DNA of 64,000 bases from Chondrus crispus (taxonomy: Eukaryota > Rhodophyta > Florideophyceae > Gigartinales > Gigartinaceae), in assembly GCF_000350225.1 (NCBI RefSeq), contig NW_005178753.1, forward strand, positions 62,001-126,000. Reading direction: 5' to 3'. The position numbers and the translations under genes are program-made. This document shows positions 32,216 through 44,070 of the stretch, one piece after another; position 1 is the first letter of the stretch, and every line of letters starts with the position of its first letter. The notes under the pieces are model-generated. The model worked only from the letters and a program-made list of their open reading frames with translations, was not told the DNA's origin and did not search any database.

Positions 32216-34790
32216 ATGAGTGGCGAATATCCCACCTCGATTCGCTCCGAGCCCGCCGATGTGCGAGAGGCCGCACTCCGCATCCGAGTCGGCAACGGCG
32301 ACGCTGGTCCTCGAGACCTCGAACCGTCGCCGGACTTCTCCGAAGGACGCGCTCGCGCGATGTACGATCGCATCGCGGAGTATATCCAAGATGTCCGAAC
32401 ATCCCTCCGTATCGACGTCTCCGACAGCGTCTACGCCCGCTGTATGGATGAGTTGCGCTCCCTCCGCGAAGGAAGGTTTGAGCGCGTAACTCAGTCCTAG
32501 GAGAACCTGCGCGCCCTCGTCGACCAGCTACAGTCCCGTTTGGTACTGGTCGAAGAGGCGCGCATCGATTCCCCCGCTGTGGACGTTGCGGGTCGACCCG
32601 TGAGTGCAGACTCCGGGGTCCAACCCCGGAGTCCGACGCGACCCGCAACCCTTCCCATCAGCCGAACAGATGGGAGCGTTCGCGCAAATGGCGGCGGAGC
32701 TCATCTCAACGCGCCGCCGTGCCCGTGAGATGGAACAGACCTCGGCCGAGAGGCCGCCCGGAGCCCCCTCGAGTGGGCTCGGTGCCACTGTTCCTCCGGG
32801 CGCATCCGGAGCGCAGGAGTGGCCCCCGACTGGAGCCGTCACCAGTCGGAGGGCGGAGGACATCATGCCGACTGCGGCCGCGAACTTCGCGTCCGAGACT
32901 CAAGCCCTGCCGTATGCATCCGGAAGCATGCGGCAGTCTCGACGGGTACCGAACGAACCCGACCGTGGCCGTGGAGGAGTCGCCCGCGGATCAGAGGAAC
33001 CGATTCTTCCCTTCGATCCTCGCTGGGGCGGCTACCAGCCAGCGGATCTTACCGCGCATCCCGGCCCCGTCGACGTCCGAACGTTGCCCGTCACGCCGTT
33101 CGGAACGTTGGGCCCCGCCGAAACCGGGCTCGAGCCCGTCCACACCATGATACAGGAGTTCAGCGCCGTCGCGAACTACCGCATGTATCGGTTGGACAAC
33201 AACTCGAGGCTCGTTACCTCGGGTGACGCGGGACGGATCGCGAAGTACGTCCAACGCTGCCGTGGGCTCCGTCCCACGATGAAGAGCTTCGAAGGTACTG
33301 ACGCGATTCAGTTGCTCCCGTTCCTGAAGGATATCCGGATAACCTTCAATGCCCAGCACCTGACCGAAGGTGTGGCAATCCGTGTCTTCGCTCATTTCCT
33401 CGAGCGGGACGCGGAGCGGTTGTATACGAGTTACACCATGCGCGGCCTCCGCGCCGGCCAGCTCCACGACGACACGAGCTGGTCTGGTCTCGTCAACCAA
33501 TTTATCAAACGCTACCTAACCGAAGACGTGTTAGTGGAAGCGTTTGATGCTGTCGCGTCGGCGCGACAGCTTCCTCACGAAACCGAGAACACGTTCGCAG
33601 ACCGGCTGGAATCCGCCGCGTTCCGATGCACGGCCGTGTTCTCAGAACAAGCCCTCGCGCACTACTTCGTGCGCGGGTTGTCCACTGCGACCCGGGCCGC
33701 AGTGGTAGAGACGGTACAACGGTTGCCCAGACGACAGAAGACCGAACTCTCAACGATTCGCCGTATCGCAACGGCCGAGGGTACAACCTACCGCGCTCGT
33801 CGCGGGTTGCCGCTGCCGGACCCGAAGCCGGCAGCGAAGGGAGTCCGAACTCCAAGGTCGCATGGAACGAGTTCGCCGGCGACCGCCCTCCACATTGGAG
33901 AAGATGAGTGGCAGGCCGACCCTGTCCTCATTACGCGAGGCTTCGACCGGGCAGGAGGCCGACCCCCTACGCCAGCTTCCACCGGTTCGACCGGAAGCTT
34001 CGCAACGGCGTTCGCGCACACGCCGAGGGCCACGGGTGGTCCGAACCACAACATGGCCGATCTGGATATCTCCCGTCGAGAAGGAGACCGCGGGCTGCTT
34101 AACGTGCCTCGACTCACCGATAAGGAGGCACGCCACGCGGCGACTTTCGCGTCGACCGATGGCAGCGCGTACATTTGTTGGCTGTGTCGGACGTACGCCC
34201 ACGGCATGTACGCGTGCCCGTTCCTGTCGCCTGAACAACGTCAGTTCACGGCGTACAGGAACTACCGCTATCAGATGGAGACGCGCCCCGGAATGCGCAA
34301 TCTCATCCAGCAGTCTACGCGGGCAGACCGAGGCCCGCGTCGAGGTGACCCGAACCGATCGGGTGGGGGCGTCTGTTTTGCCCCTCGTGAAGGCGGGTAC
34401 CGATACCCGGGGACCGATCAAAGGGATCGACGTGACCCTCGTCGGATGGATACGCGATATTCCCGTCGAGATGGGCGAGGCGACCGGGGCCGACCCCCGT
34501 TGCCCCAAGGGGTACAGAACGCCATCATGTACCTCCAAGATTGGGCTGGGGAGACGCACCCCCAGCCCACGGAAGGAGGCGGAGGAGAGCCCGTTCTCTC
34601 CGCCCCTCGAATATTGCAACGGCCGGACGTTGCAATCCAAGGCCACGAAGTATCCGATTACTTCGTAGAAGATGCCCAGTCGGGGTGGGGAAACCGTCCC
34701 CATCCGCGCGGCCAGGGGCCCGTCGACGCGCTAGCTAACGATAGCCAAGCGAATAGCACCGAGAGCTCGGGTAGTTCGAAAACCCCGTAA
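32216..34790 (+). pseudogene. gag: Gypsy gag (B), broken
   Basis: The same Gag as in element A, starting MSGEYPTSIRSE. A TAG at 32498-32500 and a 13-bp insertion at about 32620 break the first 135 codons. From there the frame is open to 34790, through the capsid-like region (~33270-33700) and the CCHC knuckle CWLCRTYAHGMYAC (~34180), to an Arg/Gly-rich nucleocapsid tail. The protein after the insertion is almost the same as that of A, so the copies are recent relatives. Confidence 0.9.
32611..32631 (+). repeat. Hairpin made by a 13-bp insertion in gag
   Basis: CTCCGGGGT-CCA-ACCCCGGAG. Element A has only the first half here. The extra 13 bases are the inverted copy of the flank and cause the frameshift. 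Confidence 0.8.
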
Positions 34791-34907
34791 AGACGGTTAC
34801 GTTCGCGCGGTCGCGTGAACCGTCTTGTCACACAAACCTAGACCCGCCCCTATTTGTCCCCGGCGGGGGAGGGGAATGTTTACCGATATTATTCCCCTCA
34901 ACCCCGC
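34790..34907 (+). promoter_or_regulatory. gag-pol junction stem-loops (B)
   Basis: AAGACGGTT, starting at the last base of the gag TAA, pairs with AACCGTCTT (34790-34826). Then a nested structure: outer GCGGGG/CCCCGC (34863-34907), inner AGGGGAAT/ATTCCCCT. The pol frame opens soon after. D has the same two-level fold with other bases. Possible roles are reinitiation, internal entry or RNA packaging. Confidence 0.6.
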
Positions 34908-34936
34908 ACAAGAGCACAGAGACACCCGTAAGCTCG

Positions 34937-37900
34937 GTGCGAAAGGACGAAGACGCTGAGGCAACCGTGAGCTCAGCGCCGATGGAGGAAGGCACTGTGG
35001 CAACCGTGAGCCATGTGCCTAACAAGAAGCGCATCGAACTCGCAGGCGACCCGACCCAGGGGGACCCGGGGCCGCCAGAAGAATTCAAGCCGCGTACGAA
35101 CGCGACTTGTCGCGGGGACGCGGCCGACCGAAGGGCGCCCCGCAACCAAGGCCGAAGGACGCGGAAGAGAAGTCGGAACCGCCGCCGGCGGCCCAGGCGG
35201 AACGATCTGGCCGAGCCGGGCACGCCTAAGGTGGTCGACGGCGTCATTTGCCTTATGACGTCGAAGATTTACAACGTCCTCGGTTCGATAGCCACGGAGG
35301 GAAATGCCTTCAAGCCCCGCACGATCGCCGTTGATACGTGCTCGGGGTACAATCTGGTGAGGAAGGCCGACCTTCCTCCCGATTGGTCGCGGTACGTCAT
35401 CCGCGATGCGCCACTGCCCTGATTGGCAGGCGCGAATAGTAACCCGCTAAAGCTCTCGGCCGTCTTACGTCTGGCCGTGCGGTTGAGGAACACGACGTTC
35501 CGAATTCCGTTCGTCGTGGCGGACCAGGTCGCTGTGCCGGTCCTCCTGGGTACGGCCTTCATCGATGCACGCGTACGAAGTATCGACATCGAAGCTCAAC
35601 GGTGAGCTCCGCCAAGGTGGCTCCGTTGCCATCGTCGACGGGAAAGGGGAGCCGACTCCCCCAACCAGGCGGCACGGACGTCAGACAAGCCGGGCTGACG
35701 CACGCGACGAAGCCCCGCAGGCGATCCGAATCGCCCGCTGGGTTACCATCCCCGCGAGGTCGCAGGCCCGTGTGCGCGTTACCACGACGGGGAGGGGCCT
35801 CGTGTTTATAGAGCCGAAGCCGTCACTCCAACACAGACATAGAGTGAGGGTGACGAACGGCGTCGTCGAGGTCCTGCCGAACCAGACCTTCGACGTCATC
35901 GTCGCGAACTTTTCGTGACGGGAAAGGCGGCTTCCGAAGCAAACCGTCGTGGGATACGCGAAGCGCAACCCCCTGGCGATCTTGACGCCCGAACGTCGCA
36001 TCGCCGAGGGGATCGCGCACGCGCTACACCTCACCGACTTGACCGGTCAAGTCGGAACGGCAGGAGCTGGTCGACCAGGCTCCGCCCAGGGGACAACTGT
36101 TGAGGAGAGAGGAGCCGGTACGGACGGCCGACCGGCGAAGTGCCCGCCGCCGGAAGGGGGCACTGCACCCNNNNNNNNNNNNNNNNNNNNNNNNNNNNNN
36201 NNNNNNNNNNNNNNNNNNNNNNNNNNNNNNNNNNNNNNNNNNNNNNNNNNNNNNNNNNNNNNNNNNNNNNGATCCCGAAAATCCGCCGGAGGATTGGGAA
36301 AAAGAAATCGACTTGTCATACATGGAGGATGACAAGTTGCGGGGCCACGTGCTCGAGATGCTCCGTAAGCACTCGAGTCTGTGGAGCGGTGCGCTCGGAA
36401 CGATCCGAGCGACCGAACACCGCATCCCCCTCGAACCGGGTACGAAACCGATACGTTCAATGTCCTAGCGAAAGGGGCCGGGTATGCGTGAGATGGTCGC
36501 CAAGGAAGTCAACAAAATGCTGAACGCAGGGGTAATCGAACCCGCGAGCACCGAGTGGGCGTCTCCCATGGTGCTCGTACCGAATAAAGACGGCTCTCTT
36601 CGGTTCTACGTGGACTACCGGCGTCTCAACGCGAAGACGGCAGCGGATTCGTATCCGCTGCCCCGGATGGACGACTGCATCGATTCGCTCGGAGATGCAG
36701 CCGTCTTCACGACGTTGGACTGCAATTAAGGTTATTGGCAGATCCCCGTCGCTCCGGAAGACCGGGACAAGACCACGTTCACTGCGCATATGGGAACGTT
36801 TCGCCATTTGCGTATGCCGTTTGGGCTAAAAGAGGCACCGGCCACCTTCCAACGTGCCCTCGACATCATCCTATCTGGCGTCCGATGGCAGATATGCCTC
36901 GTCTACCTGGATGATGTCATCGTGTTCTCCCGTACGCACGAAGAACACGCGAAGCATCTCGACACTGTCTTGAGCTTGTTGAGGAGCGCCGGAATCTCCC
37001 TCAAGCTCAAGAAGTGTAGCTTCTTCCAACCGAAGGTGCACTACCTGGGGCACGTCATTTCCCCAGGTAAGCTCAGCGTCGCCGAAGCGGCGGCGGACGC
37101 CTTCAAGACGTTCACGTTTCCGAGGACGTTGACGCAGGTGCGCTCGTACCTCGGAGCGTGCAACGTCTACCGCCGCTTCGTGAAGGGGTTCGCGAAGATT
37201 GCGCGCCCATTAACGGACATGACGCGCAAAGACGCGGACCCCGACTTCGAAAACCCGACGGAGCTGCAACTTCAAGCGTTCGAAGCGTTGAAGGAGCGGA
37301 TGATTTCCCCGCCGATCCTAGCATTGCCGCGGTACGGTCGGCCGTACATGATCGACACGGATGCTAGTGCCTATCAACTGCGCTGTACGTTGCTCCAGGA
37401 ACACGAAGGCGCCAACGACTGGCGCCCCGTGGGGTATTGGTCGTACTCACTGTCCGATAGTGAGCGCAACTACAGCGCTACAGAGCGCGAATGCTTTGCC
37501 GTAGTGTGGGCCGTCCGCACACTACGGCCGTACATCGAAGGTACCAAGTTCATCGTCCGGACGGACCATGATGCCCTCCGATGGCTTATGTCCCTCACGG
37601 AGAGTTCCGGAAGGCTTACCCGGTGGCGACTGCGGTTGGCGGAATACGACTTCACCATCCAGTACCGCCCCGGGCGCGTGCACCAGGTGCCCGATGCCCT
37701 GTCACGCCTCGTGTCGCCAAGGGTCACCGACGACCCTCGCCCAGTCGTCGAGGTGGATGACGACATTCCCTCCTTCGATGCGGGTACGACCGTCCGTGAC
37801 ATGTCGGACGAGCCCGTGGACCACGTCTGTACGGCGAGCTGCGATCACAAGGCCGTCCATGTCTTCGTGACAACAAGGAACCAAGCCAGATCGCGAAGAG

Positions 37901-39576
37901 GTTCGCACGTCCGTACGCACGACGAGCCGAGGGGCAACGACGAGGCCCCCGCTCTTGAAGGACCCACCTCGTTCTGGGAGGAGAACGACGAGTTTGACGC
38001 TGTCGACATCGAGCGCGCCGAACAACCCGAAGTTGGCGCGCCCGCCTCCACGGTCGCCTCTCCGCAGGACGACCTTCCGGCCCCTCTTACGTTAGAGGAG
38101 ATAGCCGAAGAGCAACGCGTGGATGACTTCTGCCAGACCGTACTGGCGCGACAGTCAGAGTCCCGGGACTCCGCGTTCTTCGAGGACCACCACGGGGTGC
38201 TCAAACGGAGACACCCCTTCGACCCTGACATCATGCAGGTCGTGGTGCCACGGACGCTACGGGCGCGGCTTCTCCAGCTCTGCCACACACCAACCATCGC
38301 GGGGCCCCCGGGCCAGAACCGTATGTACCTTGCGCTCCGTCGCGAGTACTACTGGCCCCATCTCGCTGCAGATGTCGCAGCTACGGTGCGAGGGTGCCGA
38401 ACATGCGCGATGAACCGTGTTAAGTTGCGGAAACACCTCAACCGTTTGAAGTTGTTTCCGGCAACACGGCCGCTTGAGAGCCTCGCCATCGACATCTTGG
38501 GACCGCTACCCAAGACGAAGGCAGGGAAACGGTTCCTTCTCGTAATTACGGACCGTTTCACCAAGCTGACTCAAGTTGTGGCACTGCGGACCGTAACCGC
38601 GTACACGGTCGCCGTCGCTTTCTGCGACGCGTGGGTATTTAAATACGGCGTCCCACCCTCGCTACTGTCGGATAACGGACCGCAGTTTAACGCGAAGTTC
38701 TTCCACAGCACGTGCCGTGTCCTGGGGGTGACGAACTTGTACACTTCGGCGTACCACCCCCAGACGAACGGGCAGGTCGAGCGATACAACCGGACGATCG
38801 CTTCGATGTTACGCAATTACGTCGGCGAACATCAGGACGACTGGGACGTGTACGTGGGGCCGCTCACGTACGCGTACAACTCCCACGTACATCGTACGAC
38901 GAGTACCACGCCCTTCGAGCTCGTCCTCAGCCGACCGCCGCCGTAGTTCTCTCTACGTAGAGCCGACGGTGACGCGCCCCCGTCCGATAGGGGCAACGCG
39001 CGCGCTGAGTTCCTCAAGACGTTGGACGACACGATCCAGAAGGCGTACGGGAGCCTGCGCCGGACACAGGCTCGGTACAAGCGCGACTTCGATAAGCGCG
39101 TCAGACGGCTCAACGCACGTATCAAGCCAGGTAATTACGTCTACCTGAACCCCACCGATGGGGCAAAGACGTCTAACAAACTCGCGTCGCCCGCCGTTGG
39201 GCCATACCGGGTACTCGCCAACGACCGGCGAACCATCACGATCGATCGTGATGGTGTCACCGAGCGCGTCTCCGCAGACCGCTGCGTGTACGCGCCACCA
39301 CCGAGGGGCGCGCCACGGGCGAGTACGACAACCCCAAGTGACCTTGCTGACAAGGTCACCGAGGGCACGCAGTATGCCGTGGAACGATTACTCCGGCATC
39401 GAGCCATGGAGGACGGAACAATCGAGTTTCTCATCAAGTGGGCGGATTACGACACGGCCACATGGACCGCCCGGACTCACGTTCCGGAGGAGTTGGTGTC
39501 TCTTTACGCCCAACGCCTCCGGAGACGCACCGGCAGGAACCTCACGTCTGACGTGAACGCGGACGTTCACGCTTGA
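34937..39576 (+). pseudogene. pol: Gypsy pol (B): PR-RT-RNaseH-IN-chromodomain, broken
   Basis: Domains as in D. Protease DTCS at ~35336. RT YLDD intact (~36904). RNase H motifs IDTDASAYQL and TERECFAVVWAV. The HHCC and DDE integrase run 38250-38790 (LAIDILG, LLSDNGPQF, YHPQTNGQVERYN). The chromodomain (~39370-39500) ends at TGA 39574-39576, with NADVHA overlapping the hairpin. Lesions: TGA 35420; 1-nt deletion ~35603; TGA ~35916; N gap 36171-36270; TAG 36466 (shared with A); TAA 36727; TAG 38944. From 36271 to 39576 the frame is single apart from stops. The start is uncertain: the open frame begins at 34937 with GTG. Confidence 0.92.
36171..36270. other. Assembly gap (100 N) in pol
   Basis: One hundred N lie between sequence that in element A is joined by only 12 bases (GCCTCTAAAAAA). 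The missing DNA is probably about that long. Confidence 0.97.
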
Positions 39577-39583
39577 GAGGGGG
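39553..39583 (+). repeat. Hairpin plus polypurine tract, proximal copy (B)
   Basis: GTGAACG-CGGA-CGTTCAC (39553-39570) codes the last pol residues, followed by TGA and a purine run. Its second copy is at 44691 before the LTR. Confidence 0.85.
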
Positions 39584-41184
39584 CCCTCAACCGCTTCGTT
39601 ACGGTTGACGTGAGGACCGCACAGAAGTCAAGCCGTATTTGACTTCCGAAACCCAGGGACGCACGACTTAAGGCGTAGGGATGAGGCAGTACGGAATACC
39701 TCAAGGAATTGTGGCCCTCGTATTGACCGACTATACGAGGGTCGACGTGTACTCGAACGGATAAGGCGAATGCCCCTTTGTGGGAGCAGAAAGGTCGGAC
39801 GCTTCCCCCCGAACTGGGTCGCCGGACATTCCGTTAAGTCCGGCAACCGCGGCGAGAGGACGTCCGACGAACGAGACGACCACTTGCACAAGGCAGCCGG
39901 TACCGGAAGCAGTTAGGCCTCCGTCAGCCGATCGGTAGCGAGCGCTTACGGAGTTGGGTGCGGGAATTCGCGTCTTAGGGGACGCGAAACGTCCCAGGGA
40001 TGGCCGCCTAGAATGCGGCATTATGCTCAAGTCGCGCCAGGTGAGCGTGGGAGCGAACGGATTGCACAAAGCAAGGCGCGAGGTGTGAAGAATAGCGTAC
40101 GCATACTTTGGTACGGGCCGAGTGAGGACGGACGAGGGGGCGGACGAACAACCGCCACTCCACTGCCATGATAATATGCCAAGAGAGGCACCGCATGGCC
40201 TCGGAAAATGATTGGGATGATAACGGTCACCCCAGGGGTGGTATAATGCTGTACAGTGCTTGGGGCGCCGCCGCGATCAACATGGAAAAATAATGAGAAA
40301 TAAGTCCTACTGTGCAGCGCTCGGTGTCAATCTGCCACCACGGGCAATAGAAAATTAACGAAAAAGTAGTCGCGAAAATGGACAACTCCGGTGAGCAAAT
40401 GTATGCGCGTTGGCAGGCGAGACACGCAATACCACGCGGGATGACCAAACGTGCCCTCGGCCCGACCCGTCCGACGGACCGTACCGCACCCCAAGGGAGA
40501 CACACACTCTGGCGGCGACTACGGAAGCGGCGCCCTGGATGCGCGGCTCCCCCGGCGACACCGTACGCGGTCGCCCGCCAAGGAGCGACGGCGTCGACAC
40601 CGCCTCCATACCCTGAAATCAAAAACATTGAGTGATGGAAATTGCCTCGGGCGAACGCGTGGTGCGGGACGCACGTGCACGGGGCCAGGCGCGTGCCGCA
40701 AGTCCGACCCGCGCCGACGGGAAGACGGGTCCCGCGCGCGACGCCCTCGTCCTCGAAGGCGAGGGTCGCTAAGGAGGAGGAACAGTCGTGCACGTGCACG
40801 CAAGACTAACGGATGGCAAACGAGCGGAAGACTCATCCCCATTCACAAGCGATGAAATGACTTCGCGGATAGAGATCAGCGGCATTGGCCCAAGCTGACG
40901 TCCGGAGAACACGCGCCCTCGTGGTGCGCACCACCTCCAACCCGCTCTCCGCCGGCCGCCGCCGAGCTCCCGCACGGTGGCCAAACTGAGGGAGTGCTGC
41001 CGGAATTCGTCGCTCCTGTGCGGCTGCTCGACCGAGGCGTGCTGCTCGCCCGCCCCCGTACGGACTTGGCCAACGACGGCTACAACAGGGAGGGCCCTAA
41101 AAGCCCTTTACTTGGGGGAATCTATAGTACCTTTAGCAGTCGCAGCCAGCATGGGCAAACGCATGCTCAATGGCACGCCTCGTT
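39577..41184. other. Post-pol module of B, proximal non-coding part
   Basis: No gene seen. It is rich in stem-loops: AAGTCAA/TTTGACTT (~39627-39650), CCCTCGTAT/ATACGAGGG (39715-39741) and GCCGGAC/GTCCGGC (~39830-39846). The same positions in D and E fold with partly different bases. The stretch 40370-40600 matches 55789-56040 in E. Confidence 0.55.
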
Positions 41185-43356
41185 CTAGGGCACCCGAGAA
41201 CCCGGGTCGTAGTACCTAGAAGGACAGTAGCCGGGGTACGGAGCGGTCTCGGTAATCACCTCCCCCACGCTGGGCATCGCGACGACGTCATGTCCGTCGG
41301 CACGCGTCGCATCGCCACGAGGATCGTAAGCCCGCGGCAGGTGATTATCGGCCTCGTAGTCTACATAGGGGTCGCGGATGGCGGCCGTGCCCGAGATGTG
41401 CGGAGGAGTGCGACTAGCCGGCAAGGGCGCCGGCTGAGTAGCACGCAAGCTGTCGCGCTCGCGCCGGTAGCGCTCTCGATCACGCGACACGCGCTCGTAC
41501 GCCGTTCGCATTGCGGAAAGTTCGTGGTGCAGCTGCTGTAGCTCCGCCACCCGTGCTCCGAGGTCGTTCCGCAGACCCCGCGCCTCGTCGCTACGCGCCA
41601 GGAACCAAGCCCCCAACGTGCGGACCACACCGCCCACGGTCCAGGAACGATGCAGGGCGGGCCCCAGGGCTCGCCATAGTTCCGGGATGGAAGCCATCTC
41701 CCCCGGGGGGAGTGCGAGGGCACATACGGCGCGCGTGCGTCCAGGGTCCTGCCTCACCTCGCCGAGAGGCGGAACGGGGAGGACCTCCTGCGCGACACCG
41801 ACGCTCACCCCAAGACATTGATCATCGGCCGGCGTCGACGAGCAGTGAGGGCGGGCCCCAACGGCATCGAGATCGCGGTAGCGCTTCCGCCTATCTCGGC
41901 GGCTTTCCGAACCGACTCCGCCCCGATTAGCCGTGTGGCCGACCGCCGGGGTAATTGTGACGGGGCGCGCTACGAAGGAGTCCGAGACGACATCGTACGC
42001 AAGGAAGGGACATCTGGCCCCTGTGGTATAATCCATCCACGAACGGTGATTTCGCGAGCTAACCTCCCCCGCGCGGGTCATGAGGCCGAGAACCTGTCCG
42101 AACGTCCAGGCAACATGAGTGGATTCGTGTTCTGACGGAGGCAAGGTGACATTGGGCATACTCGGCGCGACACGTCCCACAAACGCTACAGTGGGGGCCG
42201 GCTGAAGGAACACTCGTTTGTTCATATGCACCTCGGCCAGGAAGGCGCAGCACACGGACCACGCCTACTCCCGTTCATAGTTGTACGCCAGCAGGGAACG
42301 GGCGGGGTGCTGCGGATCGGCACAGGCGAGACCGAAGTGCTTCAAAGTTGGGGGCAGGAGGGGATGGACCCCCAGTGAAGGAAAACTTTCTCGCACGGCT
42401 GCAGGAAGGGGAGGGAAGTCCGCAGTCGACACGCCCGATGCGAACGCGGCCGACGGAATGACGCGACCGTCCGTCTCCCCCTCCCCTCTATACGCGGACC
42501 AATCGAGGTGCGCCAGACCGACGGAATGTAGCCGCATCAGCGAGCATGAGGATTTATGTAGCGCTACTCGGGACTTGGTGAACACATAAGGGCGAGGAGA
42601 AACGTATAATCCCGCCACCTCCGATAGCACGAACCGCCGGGGATAGACCTGGCCCGAGCCGGATAGGAGTGATCCCATCCGGTCGAGGAAGGTCACCTCT
42701 GCAATACTGTACGCGAAGGAGCGGTCTCCGGGCAGCTCGTCGGGTAGCTGGTACCCGGAGCCCCAACCTTCGGCCATAAGACGGTGTAGAGACGAAGACG
42801 CCTCCTCCGCACCACCAGCTTCATAAATCTTGAACACGCGAGCAAGGTCGGACCGGAGCCACGCGCAGGAGGCCAACTCTTCCACGGCAACCCCCGATCG
42901 GCCTCGGCGTCGCCAGGTAAACCGCAGTTCGCGGAGAGGGAGCTGCGGAGCGTCAGAGGACGGTAGCCCTAACCATCCAGTGGTAGAAGGCAACTCCCCC
43001 TCTCCCTCGTCGGGGCGGGTGTTCGGTACCGGGGACTTGTGAACCTGAGGGTCGTCACCTTCGGGGTGGACCACCGCGCGCGCAGGAGGGTCAGTGACGC
43101 ACGGCGTGACCCCGGGGCGCCCGACAGGACGGCCGCCGACCGCCTCGGCGGACGCAGTAGCCGGACGGAACGCCAATACCGGCTGGGGTGACCCCACAGC
43201 GGGGGCCACCAACTCCACGGAAACCGTGGTAGAACGAGAGCGACACTTCTGGAACGCCGGGGGGAGAGGCGGCGCGGCGCTCGTCAGGTCGACGGTCGCC
43301 TCACGCGGACAGGACGACGCGTCCGGGAGGCCACCCTCACTCGAAGATGGGACCAC
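41185..43356 (-). pseudogene. Antisense cargo gene of element B, 724 codons with one TAG
   Basis: A minus-strand frame from ATG 43356 (MVPSSSEGGLPDA) to TAG 41185, interrupted only by TAG at 42265-42267. Both halves have normal protein composition. Residues ~1-140 are Pro/Ser/Ala-rich. Residues ~145-365 look globular (LPLRELRFTWRRRGRS, FLDRMGSLLSGSG). After the TAG comes another globular part (AEVHMNKRVFLQPAP, THVAWTFGQVLGLM), and a coiled coil near the C-terminus (LGARVAELQQLHHELSAM, RERYRRERDSL). No known domain recognised, no signal peptide. It is opposite to the retrotransposon's own genes. A weak match to its N-terminus (T-V-S-V-[ED]-L) occurs in E. No evident homology to the antisense protein of C. 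The TAG may be a nonsense mutation or may be read through. Confidence 0.65.
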
Positions 43357-43784
43357 GGCCGTCGGCCGCGGGGTAGAGGTCGAGTCTGCCGTGCCGGAGA
43401 TGGTCAGCGGAAGCTCTCAAGAGTGGAATGAGGCACTGAGCGGGGGGGAATGGCTGCACACGCTACGCGTGGGGCTGGCTTGGAGACCAAGAGGGAGGTG
43501 GCGGACTGGTCACGGACAATTTGAGTCATCTCAGACGCCACCCTGGACAACACGTACCAAGTGCACAGAAGCTACCGCGTGTCTTCCAGCACGCATACAG
43601 CGCGCCGACCGCTGCCACGTATCGTGGCATACAGTAAGGGCATACAGTCCATCAGCGCCCGCGTGTACAGCGTCCTGCAGAGTGCATGCCGGGCACCAAC
43701 GAGCAACGCGTATGCACTCCGCCTGCCCCTGCGCCGTATCATACTCAATACGCCGTCCGCCGCACCGCAGCGCGGAGGCGCGCG

Positions 43785-44070
43785 CCGCGCCCTCGCCATC
43801 GCTGGCGAGGGCTGACTATCATAAGGATCCTCGTCGCGCGTTGTCGCGCGCCGCGCCCTCGCCATCGCTGACGAGGGCTGACTATCATGAGGATCCTCGT
43901 CGCGCGTTGTCGCGCGCCGCGCCCTCGCCATCGCTGGCGAGGGCTGACTATCATAAGGATCCTCGTCGCGCGTTGTCGCGCGCCGTGCCCTCGCCATCGC
44001 TGGCGAGGGCTGACTATCATAAGGATCCTCGTCGCACGTCGTCGCGCGCCGTGCCCTCGCCTCCGAAGGC
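43785..44070. repeat. 66-bp hairpin minisatellite, 4.3 copies (B)
   Basis: Exact 66-bp period (GCCATC at 43795, 43861, 43927 and 43993, partial at 44059). Each unit holds GCCCTCGCC-ATCGCT-GGCGAGGGC and the spacer TGACTATCATAAGGATCCTC. Sixty-six bases is 22 codons, so a minus-strand frame (43572-44072) stays open with a 22-residue repeat beginning ARARRATTRDEDPYDSQPS. It lies upstream of the antisense gene. Confidence 0.92.

Noticed and set aside
31741..32451. 236-codon plus-strand frame at the start of B
   Set aside because: It runs through the LTR and primer site out of phase with gag; a shadow.
34937..39576. Programmed stops or repeat-induced mutation as the general cause of the stops in B
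   Set aside because: Stops are of all three types and arise by several kinds of change including indels; ordinary decay explains most, except the TAG shared with A.
43785..44070. CRISPR-like look of the 66-bp array
   Set aside because: Spacers are the same in every unit, the context is a eukaryotic retrotransposon, and no cas-like gene is present.
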